Source: Candidatus Sphingomonas phytovorans (GTDB lineage: Bacteria > Pseudomonadota > Alphaproteobacteria > Sphingomonadales > Sphingomonadaceae). Taken from it: a DNA stretch of 64,000 nucleotides. Below are positions 44,082 to 52,424 of the stretch, piece by piece; positions within the stretch are counted from its first letter, which is position 1; every line of letters starts with the position of its first letter. The translations under genes were made by a program, and so were the position numbers. The stretch covers positions 5,390,147 to 5,454,146 of the forward strand of contig CP119314.1 of NCBI GenBank assembly GCA_029202385.1, in the 5' to 3' direction. The notes beneath the pieces are model-generated. The model was not told the DNA's origin. It was given only the letters and a program-made list of their open reading frames with translations, and did not search any database.

Positions 44082-45220
44082 TGCCAACCGCACTCTTCAA
44101 CTGCCGCACGTTGCTTGACGACGCGCTGGTCGATGGCATGGCCGTGATCCTCGACGGCACGACCATCGCCGCCGTCCTGCCTGAGGCGGAAATCCCTTCG
44201 TCGGCCGGACGACTCGACCTGAAGGGCGCGATCCTGGCGCCGGGATTCATCGATACCCAGGTCAATGGCGGCGGCGGCGTGCTGTTCAACGACGCGCCGA
44301 CGGTCGAAACCATTGCGACCATCGGCGCGGCGCATCGCCGATTCGGCACGACCGGGTTCCTGCCCACACTGATCAGTGACGACCTGGCAACGGTACGGGC
44401 GGGTATCGCGGCCGTGGACGAGGCGATCGAACGAGGCGTTCCCGGCGTTCTCGGCATTCACATCGAAGGGCCGTTCCTCAATATCGATCGCAAGGGCATC
44501 CACGATCCCGACAAGATCATCACGCTCGACGATGAAGGCTATGCGGCCGTCATTGGTTTGAAGCGCGGTCGCACGCTCGTCACCCTGGCGCCCGAAAAGA
44601 CCAGTGCGGCGATGGTTGCGCGGCTTGTCGCCGCCGGCGTGATCGTCGCCGCCGGCCATACCGATGGCAGCTACGAGGCCATCCGGGGCGCTCTGGACGT
44701 CGGGATGACCGGTTTCACCCACCTGTTCAACGCGATGTCCCCGCTTGCATCGCGAGAGCCTGGCGCCGTCGGCGCCGCACTTGAGGATCGGGGCAGCTGG
44801 TGCGGGCTGATCGTGGACGGGCGGCACGTCCATCCAGCGACGATGCGCGTGGCGCTGAATGCCAAGGGCGATCGCATCATGCTCGTCACCGATGCGATGC
44901 CGAGCGTCGGGCAGAGCGAGAAGAGCTTCATGCTGCAGGGGCACCGGGTCGACGTGGTCGACGGTGTCTGCGTCAACGAGGACGGCACGCTCGCCGGGTC
45001 GGACCTCGACATGGCGCAGGCGGTGCGCAACGCGGAAACCATGCTGGGCGTATCGCAGGCACGGGCACTGAACATGGCTGGCCGCCACCCGGCATGTTTC
45101 CTTCGGCTGGAAGGCAGCCATGGTCGCATTGCTCCAGGCTGGAGTGCCGACCTGGTAACCCTCGATTCGAGCGGGCGGACGCTGGCGACCTGGATCCGGG
45201 GTTCTCGCGAGAAGGGTTGA
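44081..45220 (+). CDS. nagA: N-acetylglucosamine-6-phosphate deacetylase
   Basis: An amidohydrolase-superfamily enzyme of 379 residues. Metal and substrate motifs: PGFIDTQVNGGGG, GIHIEGPFLN (metal Glu), AGHTDGSY, THLFNAMSPLASREPG and the catalytic Asp in LVTDAMPSVG. It deacetylates GlcNAc-6-P to GlcN-6-P, the step between the PTS and NagB-II. Its ATG overlaps the NagB-II stop by one base. Last gene of the rightward nag operon, convergent with LacI regulator 1. Confidence 0.94.
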   Translation: MPTALFNCRTLLDDALVDGMAVILDGTTIAAVLPEAEIPSSAGRLDLKGAILAPGFIDTQVNGGGGVLFNDAPTVETIATIGAAHRRFGTTGFLPTLISDDLATVRAGIAAVDEAIERGVPGVLGIHIEGPFLNIDRKGIHDPDKIITLDDEGYAAVIGLKRGRTLVTLAPEKTSAAMVARLVAAGVIVAAGHTDGSYEAIRGALDVGMTGFTHLFNAMSPLASREPGAVGAALEDRGSWCGLIVDGRHVHPATMRVALNAKGDRIMLVTDAMPSVGQSEKSFMLQGHRVDVVDGVCVNEDGTLAGSDLDMAQAVRNAETMLGVSQARALNMAGRHPACFLRLEGSHGRIAPGWSADLVTLDSSGRTLATWIRGSREKG

Positions 45221-45280
45221 CGCGCGGCGTAATCGTCGCGCGATCGGTCTGTCGCCCGCGCGGCTTTGCCTGCGGCTTCA

Positions 45281-46360
45281 TCAGGCAAGGCGAAGAGTGG
45301 TCGCCAGTGGCCGCCGGCGGGGCGCTGCATCGGATTGTCGCCGCACCAGCCGGAAGCCAAGCTGGAGGTGTCGCGCTGCCTGACGGTGCCCGGCGCGACG
45401 ATCGAGGATCTCCTTCATCAACAGGTCGACGGCGGCGAGGGACATGTCGGTGATGGGCTGGTGGATGGTGGTGAGTTCGGGCCAGATGGTGGTGGCGAGG
45501 GCGGTGTCGTCGAAGCCGCAGACGGTGAGGTCGTTGGGGACGTCGAGGCCGTGCCGGTGGGCGACGGCGACGGTGGCGGCGGCCATGTCGTCGTTGCTGG
45601 CGAAGATGGCGGAAGGCGGGTTGGCAAGGTCGAGCAGCTGCTCGGCGACGTCGAGGCCGGAGCGATAGGTGAACAGCCCTTGGGCGACGAGGTCGGCGTC
45701 ATAGGGCAGGCCGACCGCGTCGAGCGCGTCGCGATATCCGGCGAGGCGGCGTTCGCTGGCGGTCTGGTCGGGATTGCCGATGATGAAGCCGATGCGCTGG
45801 TGGCCGAGCGCGGCGATGTGTCGGGTCATCTCGAAGGCGGCGCGGTGATCGTCGATGCTGACGGCGGAGAAGCCCGGGGCGGGATGGCCGCTGGCGACGG
45901 TGACGGCCAGGCCATTGGCCTCGCGCAGGGCCTCGAGCAGGGTCAACGAATCGCACAGGGGCGGTGGCAGCACGATCCCTTCGACGCCGCCGCGCAGCAG
46001 GCGGGTGGCGGCTTCCTGCGCCTGTTCGGGCCCATCGCATTTTTCGACGATGATCTGGATGTTGGCGCGGCTGGCATAGTCGAGGCTGCCGACGAGGAAC
46101 TCGCTGAGATAGGCGGCGCTGGGGTTGCTGTAGAGCAGGCCGATCCGCACCGGTGCGGCACCGGAGAGGCTGCGCGCTGCGGCATTGGGAGTGTAGCTGA
46201 GCGCCGTGATCGCGGCGTTGACCGCCTCGCGGGTCGTCGGGTGTACATTATGTTTCGCGTTGAGCACCCGGGATACCGTCATCGGGGATACGCCGGCCTT
46301 GCGGGCGACATCCTTGATGGTGGCGGCGTTTCGTTGCCGCCGCGACCGTTGCTGGTTCAC
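45281..46360 (-). CDS. LacI-family transcriptional regulator 1 (GC3-skewed gene)
   Basis: A protein of 359 residues. The HTH is ATIKDVARKAGVSPMTVSRVLN with hinge helix TPNAAARSLSG. The sugar-binding domain has IGLLYSNPSAAYLSEF, FSAVSIDDHRAAFEM, HQRIGFIIG, IFASNDDMAAATV and GFDDTALATTIWP. Codons of the C-terminal half end almost exclusively in C (GCC, ACC, CTC, GTC), unlike neighbouring genes, which mix C and G; this may mark transfer. It follows LacI regulator 2 by 82 bases. Likely controls part of the glycan locus; effector unknown. Confidence 0.9.
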   Translation of the reverse strand: MNQQRSRRQRNAATIKDVARKAGVSPMTVSRVLNAKHNVHPTTREAVNAAITALSYTPNAAARSLSGAAPVRIGLLYSNPSAAYLSEFLVGSLDYASRANIQIIVEKCDGPEQAQEAATRLLRGGVEGIVLPPPLCDSLTLLEALREANGLAVTVASGHPAPGFSAVSIDDHRAAFEMTRHIAALGHQRIGFIIGNPDQTASERRLAGYRDALDAVGLPYDADLVAQGLFTYRSGLDVAEQLLDLANPPSAIFASNDDMAAATVAVAHRHGLDVPNDLTVCGFDDTALATTIWPELTTIHQPITDMSLAAVDLLMKEILDRRAGHRQAARHLQLGFRLVRRQSDAAPRRRPLATTLRLA

Positions 46361-46442
46361 GCGTCATGCTCCTGTCCCTGGCCGTCTCCGGGTTCGGATC
46401 GTCGGATTGCGATCCCGATGCGGGGGCGTGCCATATAGTCGA

Positions 46443-47498
46443 TCAGCCGTGCCGGGGCGGTGCCGTGGAGCTGCGCAGCACCAGCGTCGCCGGGACCGCG
46501 ACCGGCATATCGGGAACATCGCGCCCGGCCTGGTCAGCGATGATCAGTTCGACGGCTCGCGCGACGACGTCGGCGATGGGCTGCACCACAGCGGTCAGCG
46601 GTGGGTGCGTGAAGCGAACGATCGGTGTATCGTCGAAGCTCACCAGCGACAGGTCGCGCGGCACATCGATGCCGCGCTCGCGACCCGTTTCGAGCGTCGC
46701 CAGCGCCATCTGATCGTTGCTTGCGATGATCGCGGTGGGCGGAATGCCCAGATCGAACAGGCGGATTGCCGCGCTCCTGCCCGAGACGTAGCTGAAATCG
46801 CCTTCGGCGAGCAGGTCGGCGGTTTCCAGGCCTGCCTCTTCCATCGCAGCACGCCAGCCATGGACGCGCCAGGCACTGAGTTCATATTCGAGCGAACCGG
46901 CGATGAAGCCGATCCGGCGGTGGCCAAGCCCGATCAGATGCTCGGTTGCCATGCGTGCGGCGCGCTCGTCGTCCATCGTCAGGGCGAAGCCCGGTCCCTC
47001 CGTCAGTGAGCCGATCCGGGCGAAGCTGATCTTCTGTGCGTCGAGAAGATTGGTGATGAGGGGGTTCTGCGAATGGGGTGGCGTCAGGATCACGCCATCG
47101 GGTTGAAGCGCGGCGATCGCGCCGAGCAGCTCGCGCTCGATATGGTCGCTATGCGTATCGACCAGTTCGACGATCATGCGATAGCCATATTCGGCGCAGG
47201 TGAGCATGCCGCCGAGCAGCATCTGATCGACCCAGTCTGTGCCCTCGCGCTTCCGCCAGTCGGCGATGGTGCGCTCGCGGTCGTTGAGGGCGAGGATGAG
47301 ATAGGAACGCGACCCGCTCATCCTTTGCGCAGCGATTGAGGGCACATAGCCGAGCTTGTCGATCGAGGCCTGTACCCGGAGCGTCATCTCGGGCCGGACG
47401 TTGGGTTCCTTGTTGATCACCCGGCTGACCGTCTGCAGCGAAACGCCGGCATCGGCCGCAACGTGCTTGATCGTGACGGCCTGCCGTCGCCGTGCCAT
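46443..47498 (-). CDS. LacI-family transcriptional regulator 2
   Basis: A protein of 351 residues. The HTH is VTIKHVAADAGVSLQTVSRVIN; the ligand domain has LILALNDRERTIADW, FALTMDDERAARMATEHL, RRIGFIAGSLEYELSAWR, IIASNDQMALATLE and SFDDTPIVRFTHPPLT. It lies 5 bases after the halogenase stop, so it is co-transcribed with the halogenase-cupin-SapC-halogenase block. The AACGTT-centred palindromes at 55.5 and 62.5 kb are LacI-type sites; this regulator or LacI 1 is the natural candidate. Confidence 0.9.
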   Translation of the reverse strand: MARRRQAVTIKHVAADAGVSLQTVSRVINKEPNVRPEMTLRVQASIDKLGYVPSIAAQRMSGSRSYLILALNDRERTIADWRKREGTDWVDQMLLGGMLTCAEYGYRMIVELVDTHSDHIERELLGAIAALQPDGVILTPPHSQNPLITNLLDAQKISFARIGSLTEGPGFALTMDDERAARMATEHLIGLGHRRIGFIAGSLEYELSAWRVHGWRAAMEEAGLETADLLAEGDFSYVSGRSAAIRLFDLGIPPTAIIASNDQMALATLETGRERGIDVPRDLSLVSFDDTPIVRFTHPPLTAVVQPIADVVARAVELIIADQAGRDVPDMPVAVPATLVLRSSTAPPRHG

Positions 47499-47503
47499 CC
47501 TGC

Positions 47504-49012
47504 TCAGCCCCGTGTCGTCGGAGTCGCCGCGGCGCAATAGCGGGCGACATAGGCACCGTGCTGAGGCAGCGACGCGACGGTGCGGGACACATTGTCGCGG
47601 ATCGTGCCGAGCAGCTTGTCGACCTCGTCGTCGCGCAGCTTCTCGGCGATCGGATGATAGGTCCGGGGCGTGATGCCCTGACCCATCATCACCTGAACCC
47701 AGCTGTTCTCGGCGAACAGCTCCTCATTCTTGCGGAAGACGCGGCCGGTCTCGCGGAAAAGCTCGATCTTCTGGGCGAGGGTGTCGGGGATCGGCATCGC
47801 CGCGCACTGGCGCCAGAAGGGGCTGTCGCGGCGCTCGGTAGCCTTGTAGTGCAGGATCAGGAAATCGCGGATCTGCCGCGTATCCTCGTCCTGCTGGTCG
47901 TTGAATTCGGCCACGTCGCGGGCGCTGATATCCCCCATTGGCATCATCCGGATCAGCCGCAGTACGGCACGCTGGATCAGGTGGATGCTGGTCGATTCGA
48001 GCGGCTCCATGAAGCCGCCCGACAGGCCGATGGCGATGCAGTTGCGGTACCATTGGCGCCGCCTGGAACCGGTGGTGAAGCGGAGGAAATTGGGCTCCGT
48101 CAGCACCTCGCCCTCGACATTGCCGAGCAGCCGTTCGAGCGCATCGTCGTGCGAGAGATAGCGGCTGCAATAGACGAGGCCGTTGCCGCTGCGATGCTGG
48201 AGCGGGATGCGCCATTGCCAGCCCGCGTCGTGCGCCATCGCGCGCGTATAGGGCACAGGCGGGCGGACATTTTCGGTCTGGAGCGCGATGGCGCTGTCGC
48301 ACGGCAGGTAGTGAGTCCAGTCGTCGAAGCCCGCGTGCAACGCCTGCTCGATCAGCACCGCGCGAAAACCCGTGCAATCGAGAAACAGGTCGCCTTCGAT
48401 GCGCATGCCCGATTCAAGCACCAGTGCCGCGATATTCCCGCTCTCGCCGTCGAGATCGACCCGAGCGATCTTGCCCTCGACGCGCTTCGTGCCGTCGCCC
48501 TCGGCCATGGTGCGGAGGAACTTCGCATAGAGGGTGGAATCGAGCTGGTAGGCGTAGTTCATCCCGTCGTCCGGGAGATGCGCGAACTTGCCCTGAAGCG
48601 CTGCGATCAGCTCAAGGCAATAGTCGTCATAGGATTGGTCATGCCCCCTGGTGCGTCCGTACAACCAGAAATGCTGGAAGCCGGCAGACCAGTGGTCCTT
48701 GCCGGTCGCCCCGAACGAATGGAAATAGCGATCGCCGACCTGCTTCCAGTCGTCGAACAAGATGCCCAGCTTGAAGGTCGCCTGGGTTGCCCGCATGAAC
48801 TCGGCTTCGTTGATACCGAGCAGGCGATTGTAGACGACGAGCGGCGGGATGGTGGATTCGCCGACGCCGATCGTGCCGATCGCATCGGATTCGACCAGGG
48901 TCAGATCGGCTGTCCGCCCCAGGGTACGTGCAATGGCCGCGGCAGCCATCCAGCCGGCGGTGCCGCCGCCGGCGATGACGATACGTCGTGGGTGCGGGAT
49001 GCCATCGGTCAT
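47504..49012 (-). CDS. Flavin-dependent tryptophan-halogenase-family protein (canonical WxWxIP)
   Basis: A protein of 502 residues. FAD motif GGGTAGW at 15-21, GVGESTIP, Lys81 in ATFKLGILF at the PrnA catalytic-lysine position, full WxWxIP as GWQWRIPL, and GGFMEPLEST with the conserved glutamate. All catalytic landmarks are present, so halogenase chemistry is more credible here than in the two WIWDIG paralogs. The substrate is unknown, and no NRPS, PKS or indole pathway genes are nearby. ATG 49012 overlaps the cupin stop (ATGA). Part of the leftward halogenase-SapC-cupin-halogenase-LacI operon. Confidence 0.87.
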   Translation of the reverse strand: MTDGIPHPRRIVIAGGGTAGWMAAAAIARTLGRTADLTLVESDAIGTIGVGESTIPPLVVYNRLLGINEAEFMRATQATFKLGILFDDWKQVGDRYFHSFGATGKDHWSAGFQHFWLYGRTRGHDQSYDDYCLELIAALQGKFAHLPDDGMNYAYQLDSTLYAKFLRTMAEGDGTKRVEGKIARVDLDGESGNIAALVLESGMRIEGDLFLDCTGFRAVLIEQALHAGFDDWTHYLPCDSAIALQTENVRPPVPYTRAMAHDAGWQWRIPLQHRSGNGLVYCSRYLSHDDALERLLGNVEGEVLTEPNFLRFTTGSRRRQWYRNCIAIGLSGGFMEPLESTSIHLIQRAVLRLIRMMPMGDISARDVAEFNDQQDEDTRQIRDFLILHYKATERRDSPFWRQCAAMPIPDTLAQKIELFRETGRVFRKNEELFAENSWVQVMMGQGITPRTYHPIAEKLRDDEVDKLLGTIRDNVSRTVASLPQHGAYVARYCAAATPTTRG

Positions 49013-50040
49013 TGGCTTAATTGCCTCAGCAGGAAGGCGCGGATACGGCCGGCGCTTTCGGGGGTCAACGGGGCGAGGATACTGCGCCCTTCTTCGGGAA
49101 TATGCGCGGCGACGTCGTCGGCACTGCCGAACACATAATAGTCGAACAGGTCGCGCCAATAGACCTTCTGGTCGTCGGGCAGGTCGCGGATCGACATCAT
49201 TGCATGGTTGAGCGCATCCTGCGGCTGGCCGAGCCAGCGCGGCGTTTCGCGCCACCAGTAATTGACCAGCACGTTGAACGGCTCGAGCCCCTCGACATGA
49301 TGCCACCACAGCGCCGGGATGTAGAGAGCGTCGCCCGCGTCGAGCTCGGCGACCTGGGCGTGGGGCAGTGCTTCGCGGAAACGGGGGAAACGATCGAAAT
49401 CGGGGGCGTGGAAATCGACCATGCTGATCGCACGGCCGGCGGGCGTATTGTCGATCGGGCCGAGATAGAGGTTGCGGAACTGCTCGCGCGGGAAGAGCGT
49501 GAAGCGCCGCCGGCCGACTGCGACACAAGCGAGGTTGTGCGGAAGGTCATTATGCGCCGCGATCCGCGTAGGTGTACCGATCCAGATGCTGGCGATCGGC
49601 GAGCGGTCGCCGAGATCGACATGATTCTCCTCGTGCAGGCCGCTAAAGAACTGATGAACGTCAACCGAGCCGAGATAGATCGGCGGCGCGTCGGTACGGC
49701 CTTCGTTGGCCTCCATCTTTGCAAAAATCTCGGGCAATCGGGCGCGCAGGGTATGGAAGTTCATCCCCATCGCCTCGTCGTAGAATAGTCGCCCCCCCGA
49801 TGCCGGGGAACCCACCGATACCGTGAAGGGAACGTCGCGGTGCCGGCCAAGCAGATAGGCACGCGCGTCCCTGCTCGATCGCCGGCCGGCCTGCACCAGC
49901 GGCCAATCAGCGACCAGCCCCCGCACCAGGAAAGGACGATCGGCGTCGCGTAGCAGCGAGTCCAGCGCCGCCGTGTCGGCGACCGTGACTTCGGGCACGG
50001 TCGCCAGCGCTTCGAAGATCGCGGGATCGGCTTCAGCCAT
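49009..50040 (-). CDS. JmjC-like cupin-domain protein, putative Fe(II)/2OG hydroxylase (locus 2)
   Basis: A protein of 343 residues. HxD at His163-Asn-Asp165 (RIAAHNDLPHN) and the distal histidine in LWWHHVEG (247/248) form the expected metal triad. GRRRFTLFPREQ and NVLVNYWWRE match the locus 1 paralog (17097-18104). Its 3' end overlaps the halogenase start and its 5' end overlaps SapC by 8 bases. As in locus 1 it is adjacent to SapC, so the pair is conserved while the halogenase position varies. Substrate unknown. Confidence 0.84.
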   Translation of the reverse strand: MAEADPAIFEALATVPEVTVADTAALDSLLRDADRPFLVRGLVADWPLVQAGRRSSRDARAYLLGRHRDVPFTVSVGSPASGGRLFYDEAMGMNFHTLRARLPEIFAKMEANEGRTDAPPIYLGSVDVHQFFSGLHEENHVDLGDRSPIASIWIGTPTRIAAHNDLPHNLACVAVGRRRFTLFPREQFRNLYLGPIDNTPAGRAISMVDFHAPDFDRFPRFREALPHAQVAELDAGDALYIPALWWHHVEGLEPFNVLVNYWWRETPRWLGQPQDALNHAMMSIRDLPDDQKVYWRDLFDYYVFGSADDVAAHIPEEGRSILAPLTPESAGRIRAFLLRQLSQ

Positions 50041-50746
50041 GCCCGATCCGGCGGTTCTTGCGCGCGATCAGTTCGCTCAATCGGCCGAGCGAGGCAATCG
50101 CCATGAAGATCGGCATCAGATGATCGTCGGCGTGCAACTCGCCCAATGTGGTTGCGTCGAGCTCGCGCAGCCGATCCTCGTCGATACCGTGGAAACCGAC
50201 CAGGCGATTGGTCGATCCGTCGTCGAGCGTGATCTCCAGCGTCAGCGGTTCGAGCAGCTTGTGGCGCTCAAGCGCAGAGAAAAAGCTTTCGGACGCCTGA
50301 TAGCCTTCATCAAGCGCGCCCAGTTTTTCGCTGATCGATTCAAGATAGGGGCTCGGCCGCCCGTCCTCGTCGAACAATCGAACACCGTCCGCGCCAATGC
50401 GCGGGCTGGCGAGGTCGATATGCACCTGCTTGTCGCCGTGCCCGGACGGCGACCCGCCGATCAGGAAGGGCTGGATGTCGACTGCCAGCGGCAGGTAGCG
50501 CGCGTCCCAGTTGCCGTTGTCGAGGAACAGGTTCTCGCCTGTCTCGAACCCGAACATCGCCAGCGCGGTGAAGCGGTCGCGCTCGTCGTTGAGGCGGAAC
50601 AGGATCGGATATTCGTCCTGCACCCGGCGGAACTCGCCCGGCACTGCGATGCTGCACATCACTGCATCGCCCAGTTCGGCATCGCGCCCGGTGCGTACAC
50701 GTAGCTCGCGATGATCTTCGGTGGTGAGAAGCGCGTGTTCGGACAT
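50033..50746 (-). CDS. SapC family protein (locus 2)
   Basis: A protein of 237 residues with the same layout as the locus 1 SapC: CSIAVPGEFRRVQDEYPILFRL, FGFETGENLFLDNGNWDARYLPL, LFDEDGRPSPYLESISEKL and a C-terminal MPIFMAIASLGRLSELIARKNRR. No signal peptide or enzyme motif. ATG 50746 is chosen over a start at 50800, which would extend into the halogenase gene. One base separates it from the upstream halogenase stop, so translation is coupled. Confidence 0.83.
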   Translation of the reverse strand: MSEHALLTTEDHRELRVRTGRDAELGDAVMCSIAVPGEFRRVQDEYPILFRLNDERDRFTALAMFGFETGENLFLDNGNWDARYLPLAVDIQPFLIGGSPSGHGDKQVHIDLASPRIGADGVRLFDEDGRPSPYLESISEKLGALDEGYQASESFFSALERHKLLEPLTLEITLDDGSTNRLVGFHGIDEDRLRELDATTLGELHADDHLMPIFMAIASLGRLSELIARKNRRIGHG

Positions 50747-50747
50747 A

Positions 50748-52331
50748 TCAGCGAGTGTTTTCCATGGATGGCGCCATATCCGGATGCGCGCGGAGTGCAT
50801 CGAGATAGGCGCGGTTGGTGGGCAGGCTGGCGGCGAGCACGCGCGCCCGCTGCTCCACCTGGCGAAGCTGGTGCGTCACGCCATCTCCGGGCGCGCCCCG
50901 GATCTGGCCGATGGGCGGGGCAGGGAAGCCCATGCCGTAAAGTACATATTGATAGCTCGCCGCCGGGAAGATCTCCTCTGCCGACGGCAGGTCGGCGCGC
51001 GATGGCGGCTGGTCGCGCCAGAGGCGCAGCAGTTCGGCCAGCCGCGGCGGAATCGATGCGGGATCGCGATGGTCGCGCCAATAGGGTTCGTCACGCTCGC
51101 TCAGCACATAATGGAGCTTGAGGAACTCGACGATCCGGTCCCAGCGATAGCGGAACAATGTGTTGAAGCGACCCGCATGGATGTCCATCACTTCGCGGGT
51201 CGCAGGGAAATTGTCGAGCAGCGCCTCAAGCGACAGCTCGACCAGCACGATCGCCGATGCTTCGAGCGGTTCGAGGAAGCCCGCCGACAGCCCGATCGCT
51301 AGGCAGTTGCGTTCCCAGAAACGTTCGCGATGGCCCGAGCGGAACGTCAGGCGGCGGAACGAGAGGCCCTGGGTATCGGCTCCAGGCAGGGCGTGGCGCA
51401 GATAGGCGGCGAGGGTCGCTTCGGCCGCCTCGTCGCTCGCATGCCGCGAGGAGTAGACGCAGCCGACGCCGCGCCGGGTCGGCAGGCCGATATCCCATAT
51501 CCAACCGGCGCCGTGCGCGGTGGCATTGGTCTGCGATGCGATCGGGCTGTCGGGCGCGACCGGCACTTGCACCGCCAGCGCTCGATCATTGAACAGCTCG
51601 CGGCTTCGATCGAGGAAATCGACGCCATATTGCTCGCCGATCAGTAGCGCGGCGTGTCCGGTGCAATCGATGAACAGGTCGCCCGCGATGTCGTCCGAGG
51701 TGCGCGTATGGACCGCCGCGATATCCCCGTCCTCCGTCCGATCGACGCCGACCACGTGGTCTCGCACATGGCGCACGCCGAGCCGCTCGGTCGCGTGCCG
51801 GGCGAGCAAGATCGCCAGCTTCGCTGCGTCGAGGTGATAGGCATAGTTGAGCGCGCCCGCATAGTCGGGCATCGTCCTTTGGCGCGGGGCCAGGTCGAGC
51901 CTGCATGGACGTGCCTGGGGCGTGACCATCTCGGCGAAGCGAAGGTCGGGGCCCTGGTCGCGCCATGCCGCCACCACGTCGCGCGGATCACCGTCGATCG
52001 GAGCGACGAAGGGGTGGAGATAGTCGTCGCCCGCGCCGCCGGTGCGCCAGCCGACGAAGCGGGAACCCTGTTTGAACGAGGCATCGCAGGCGACAAGGAA
52101 CTCGGCTTCGCTGATCCCGATCCGTTCGAGCGTCCGCCGCATCGTCGGCCAGGTGCCTTCGCCGACGCCGATGGTCGGAATATCCGGCGATTCGATCAGC
52201 GTCACCGTAATGGGCGCCCGGGTTGCCGGATTGGCGCGAGCAGCGATGAGGCAAGCCGCCAGCCAGCCGGCGGTGCCGCCGCCGACGATCACGATGCTGG
52301 AGACAGCCTTGTCCACGCTACGCGCCTTCAT
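50748..52331 (-). CDS. Flavin-dependent tryptophan-halogenase-family protein (subtype WIWDIG)
   Basis: A protein of 527 residues. FAD motif GGGTAGW at 18-24, GVGEGTWP, Lys87 in [22 protein letters not shown] in place of WxWxIP, and [17 protein letters not shown]. It is clearly paralogous to the locus 1 halogenase (11280-12824), sharing the same departures from the canonical motifs, while the neighbouring halogenase 47504-49012 is canonical. It is first gene of the leftward operon, behind a strong terminator that follows TBDR 3. Reaction unproven. Confidence 0.85.
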   Translation of the reverse strand: MKARSVDKAVSSIVIVGGGTAGWLAACLIAARANPATRAPITVTLIESPDIPTIGVGEGTWPTMRRTLERIGISEAEFLVACDASFKQGSRFVGWRTGGAGDDYLHPFVAPIDGDPRDVVAAWRDQGPDLRFAEMVTPQARPCRLDLAPRQRTMPDYAGALNYAYHLDAAKLAILLARHATERLGVRHVRDHVVGVDRTEDGDIAAVHTRTSDDIAGDLFIDCTGHAALLIGEQYGVDFLDRSRELFNDRALAVQVPVAPDSPIASQTNATAHGAGWIWDIGLPTRRGVGCVYSSRHASDEAAEATLAAYLRHALPGADTQGLSFRRLTFRSGHRERFWERNCLAIGLSAGFLEPLEASAIVLVELSLEALLDNFPATREVMDIHAGRFNTLFRYRWDRIVEFLKLHYVLSERDEPYWRDHRDPASIPPRLAELLRLWRDQPPSRADLPSAEEIFPAASYQYVLYGMGFPAPPIGQIRGAPGDGVTHQLRQVEQRARVLAASLPTNRAYLDALRAHPDMAPSMENTR

Positions 52332-52361
52332 TCACAACCGGCAGCTTGCCGTGCGGGAAGA

Positions 52362-52395
52362 GGAAAAGCCACCCTCGTTGGAGGGTGGCTTTTCC
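52362..52395 (-). terminator. Perfect 15-bp terminator between TBDR 3 and halogenase
   Basis: Two 15-nt arms (52362-52376 and 52381-52395) are exact complements around the loop GTTG (plus strand). The stem has AAAA/TTTT near its base, so it can end transcription in either direction. It lies 30 bases past the TBDR stop and 31 before the halogenase start, suggesting partial termination inside a same-strand gene block. Confidence 0.85.
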
Positions 52396-52424
52396 GTCGT
52401 CTACAGTCTTCCGGCGGGCCCGGA

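Noticed and set aside
45400..45720. Tandem GGTGG/GGCGG repeat tract or low-complexity repeat
   Set aside because: The periodicity is explained by C-ending codons of the LacI gene on the minus strand, which reads as a normal sugar-binding domain.
47504..52331. Natural-product (halogenated metabolite) biosynthetic cluster
   Set aside because: Halogenase-like genes are present, but there are no NRPS, PKS, RiPP, terpene or indole-pathway genes; the context is glycan import.
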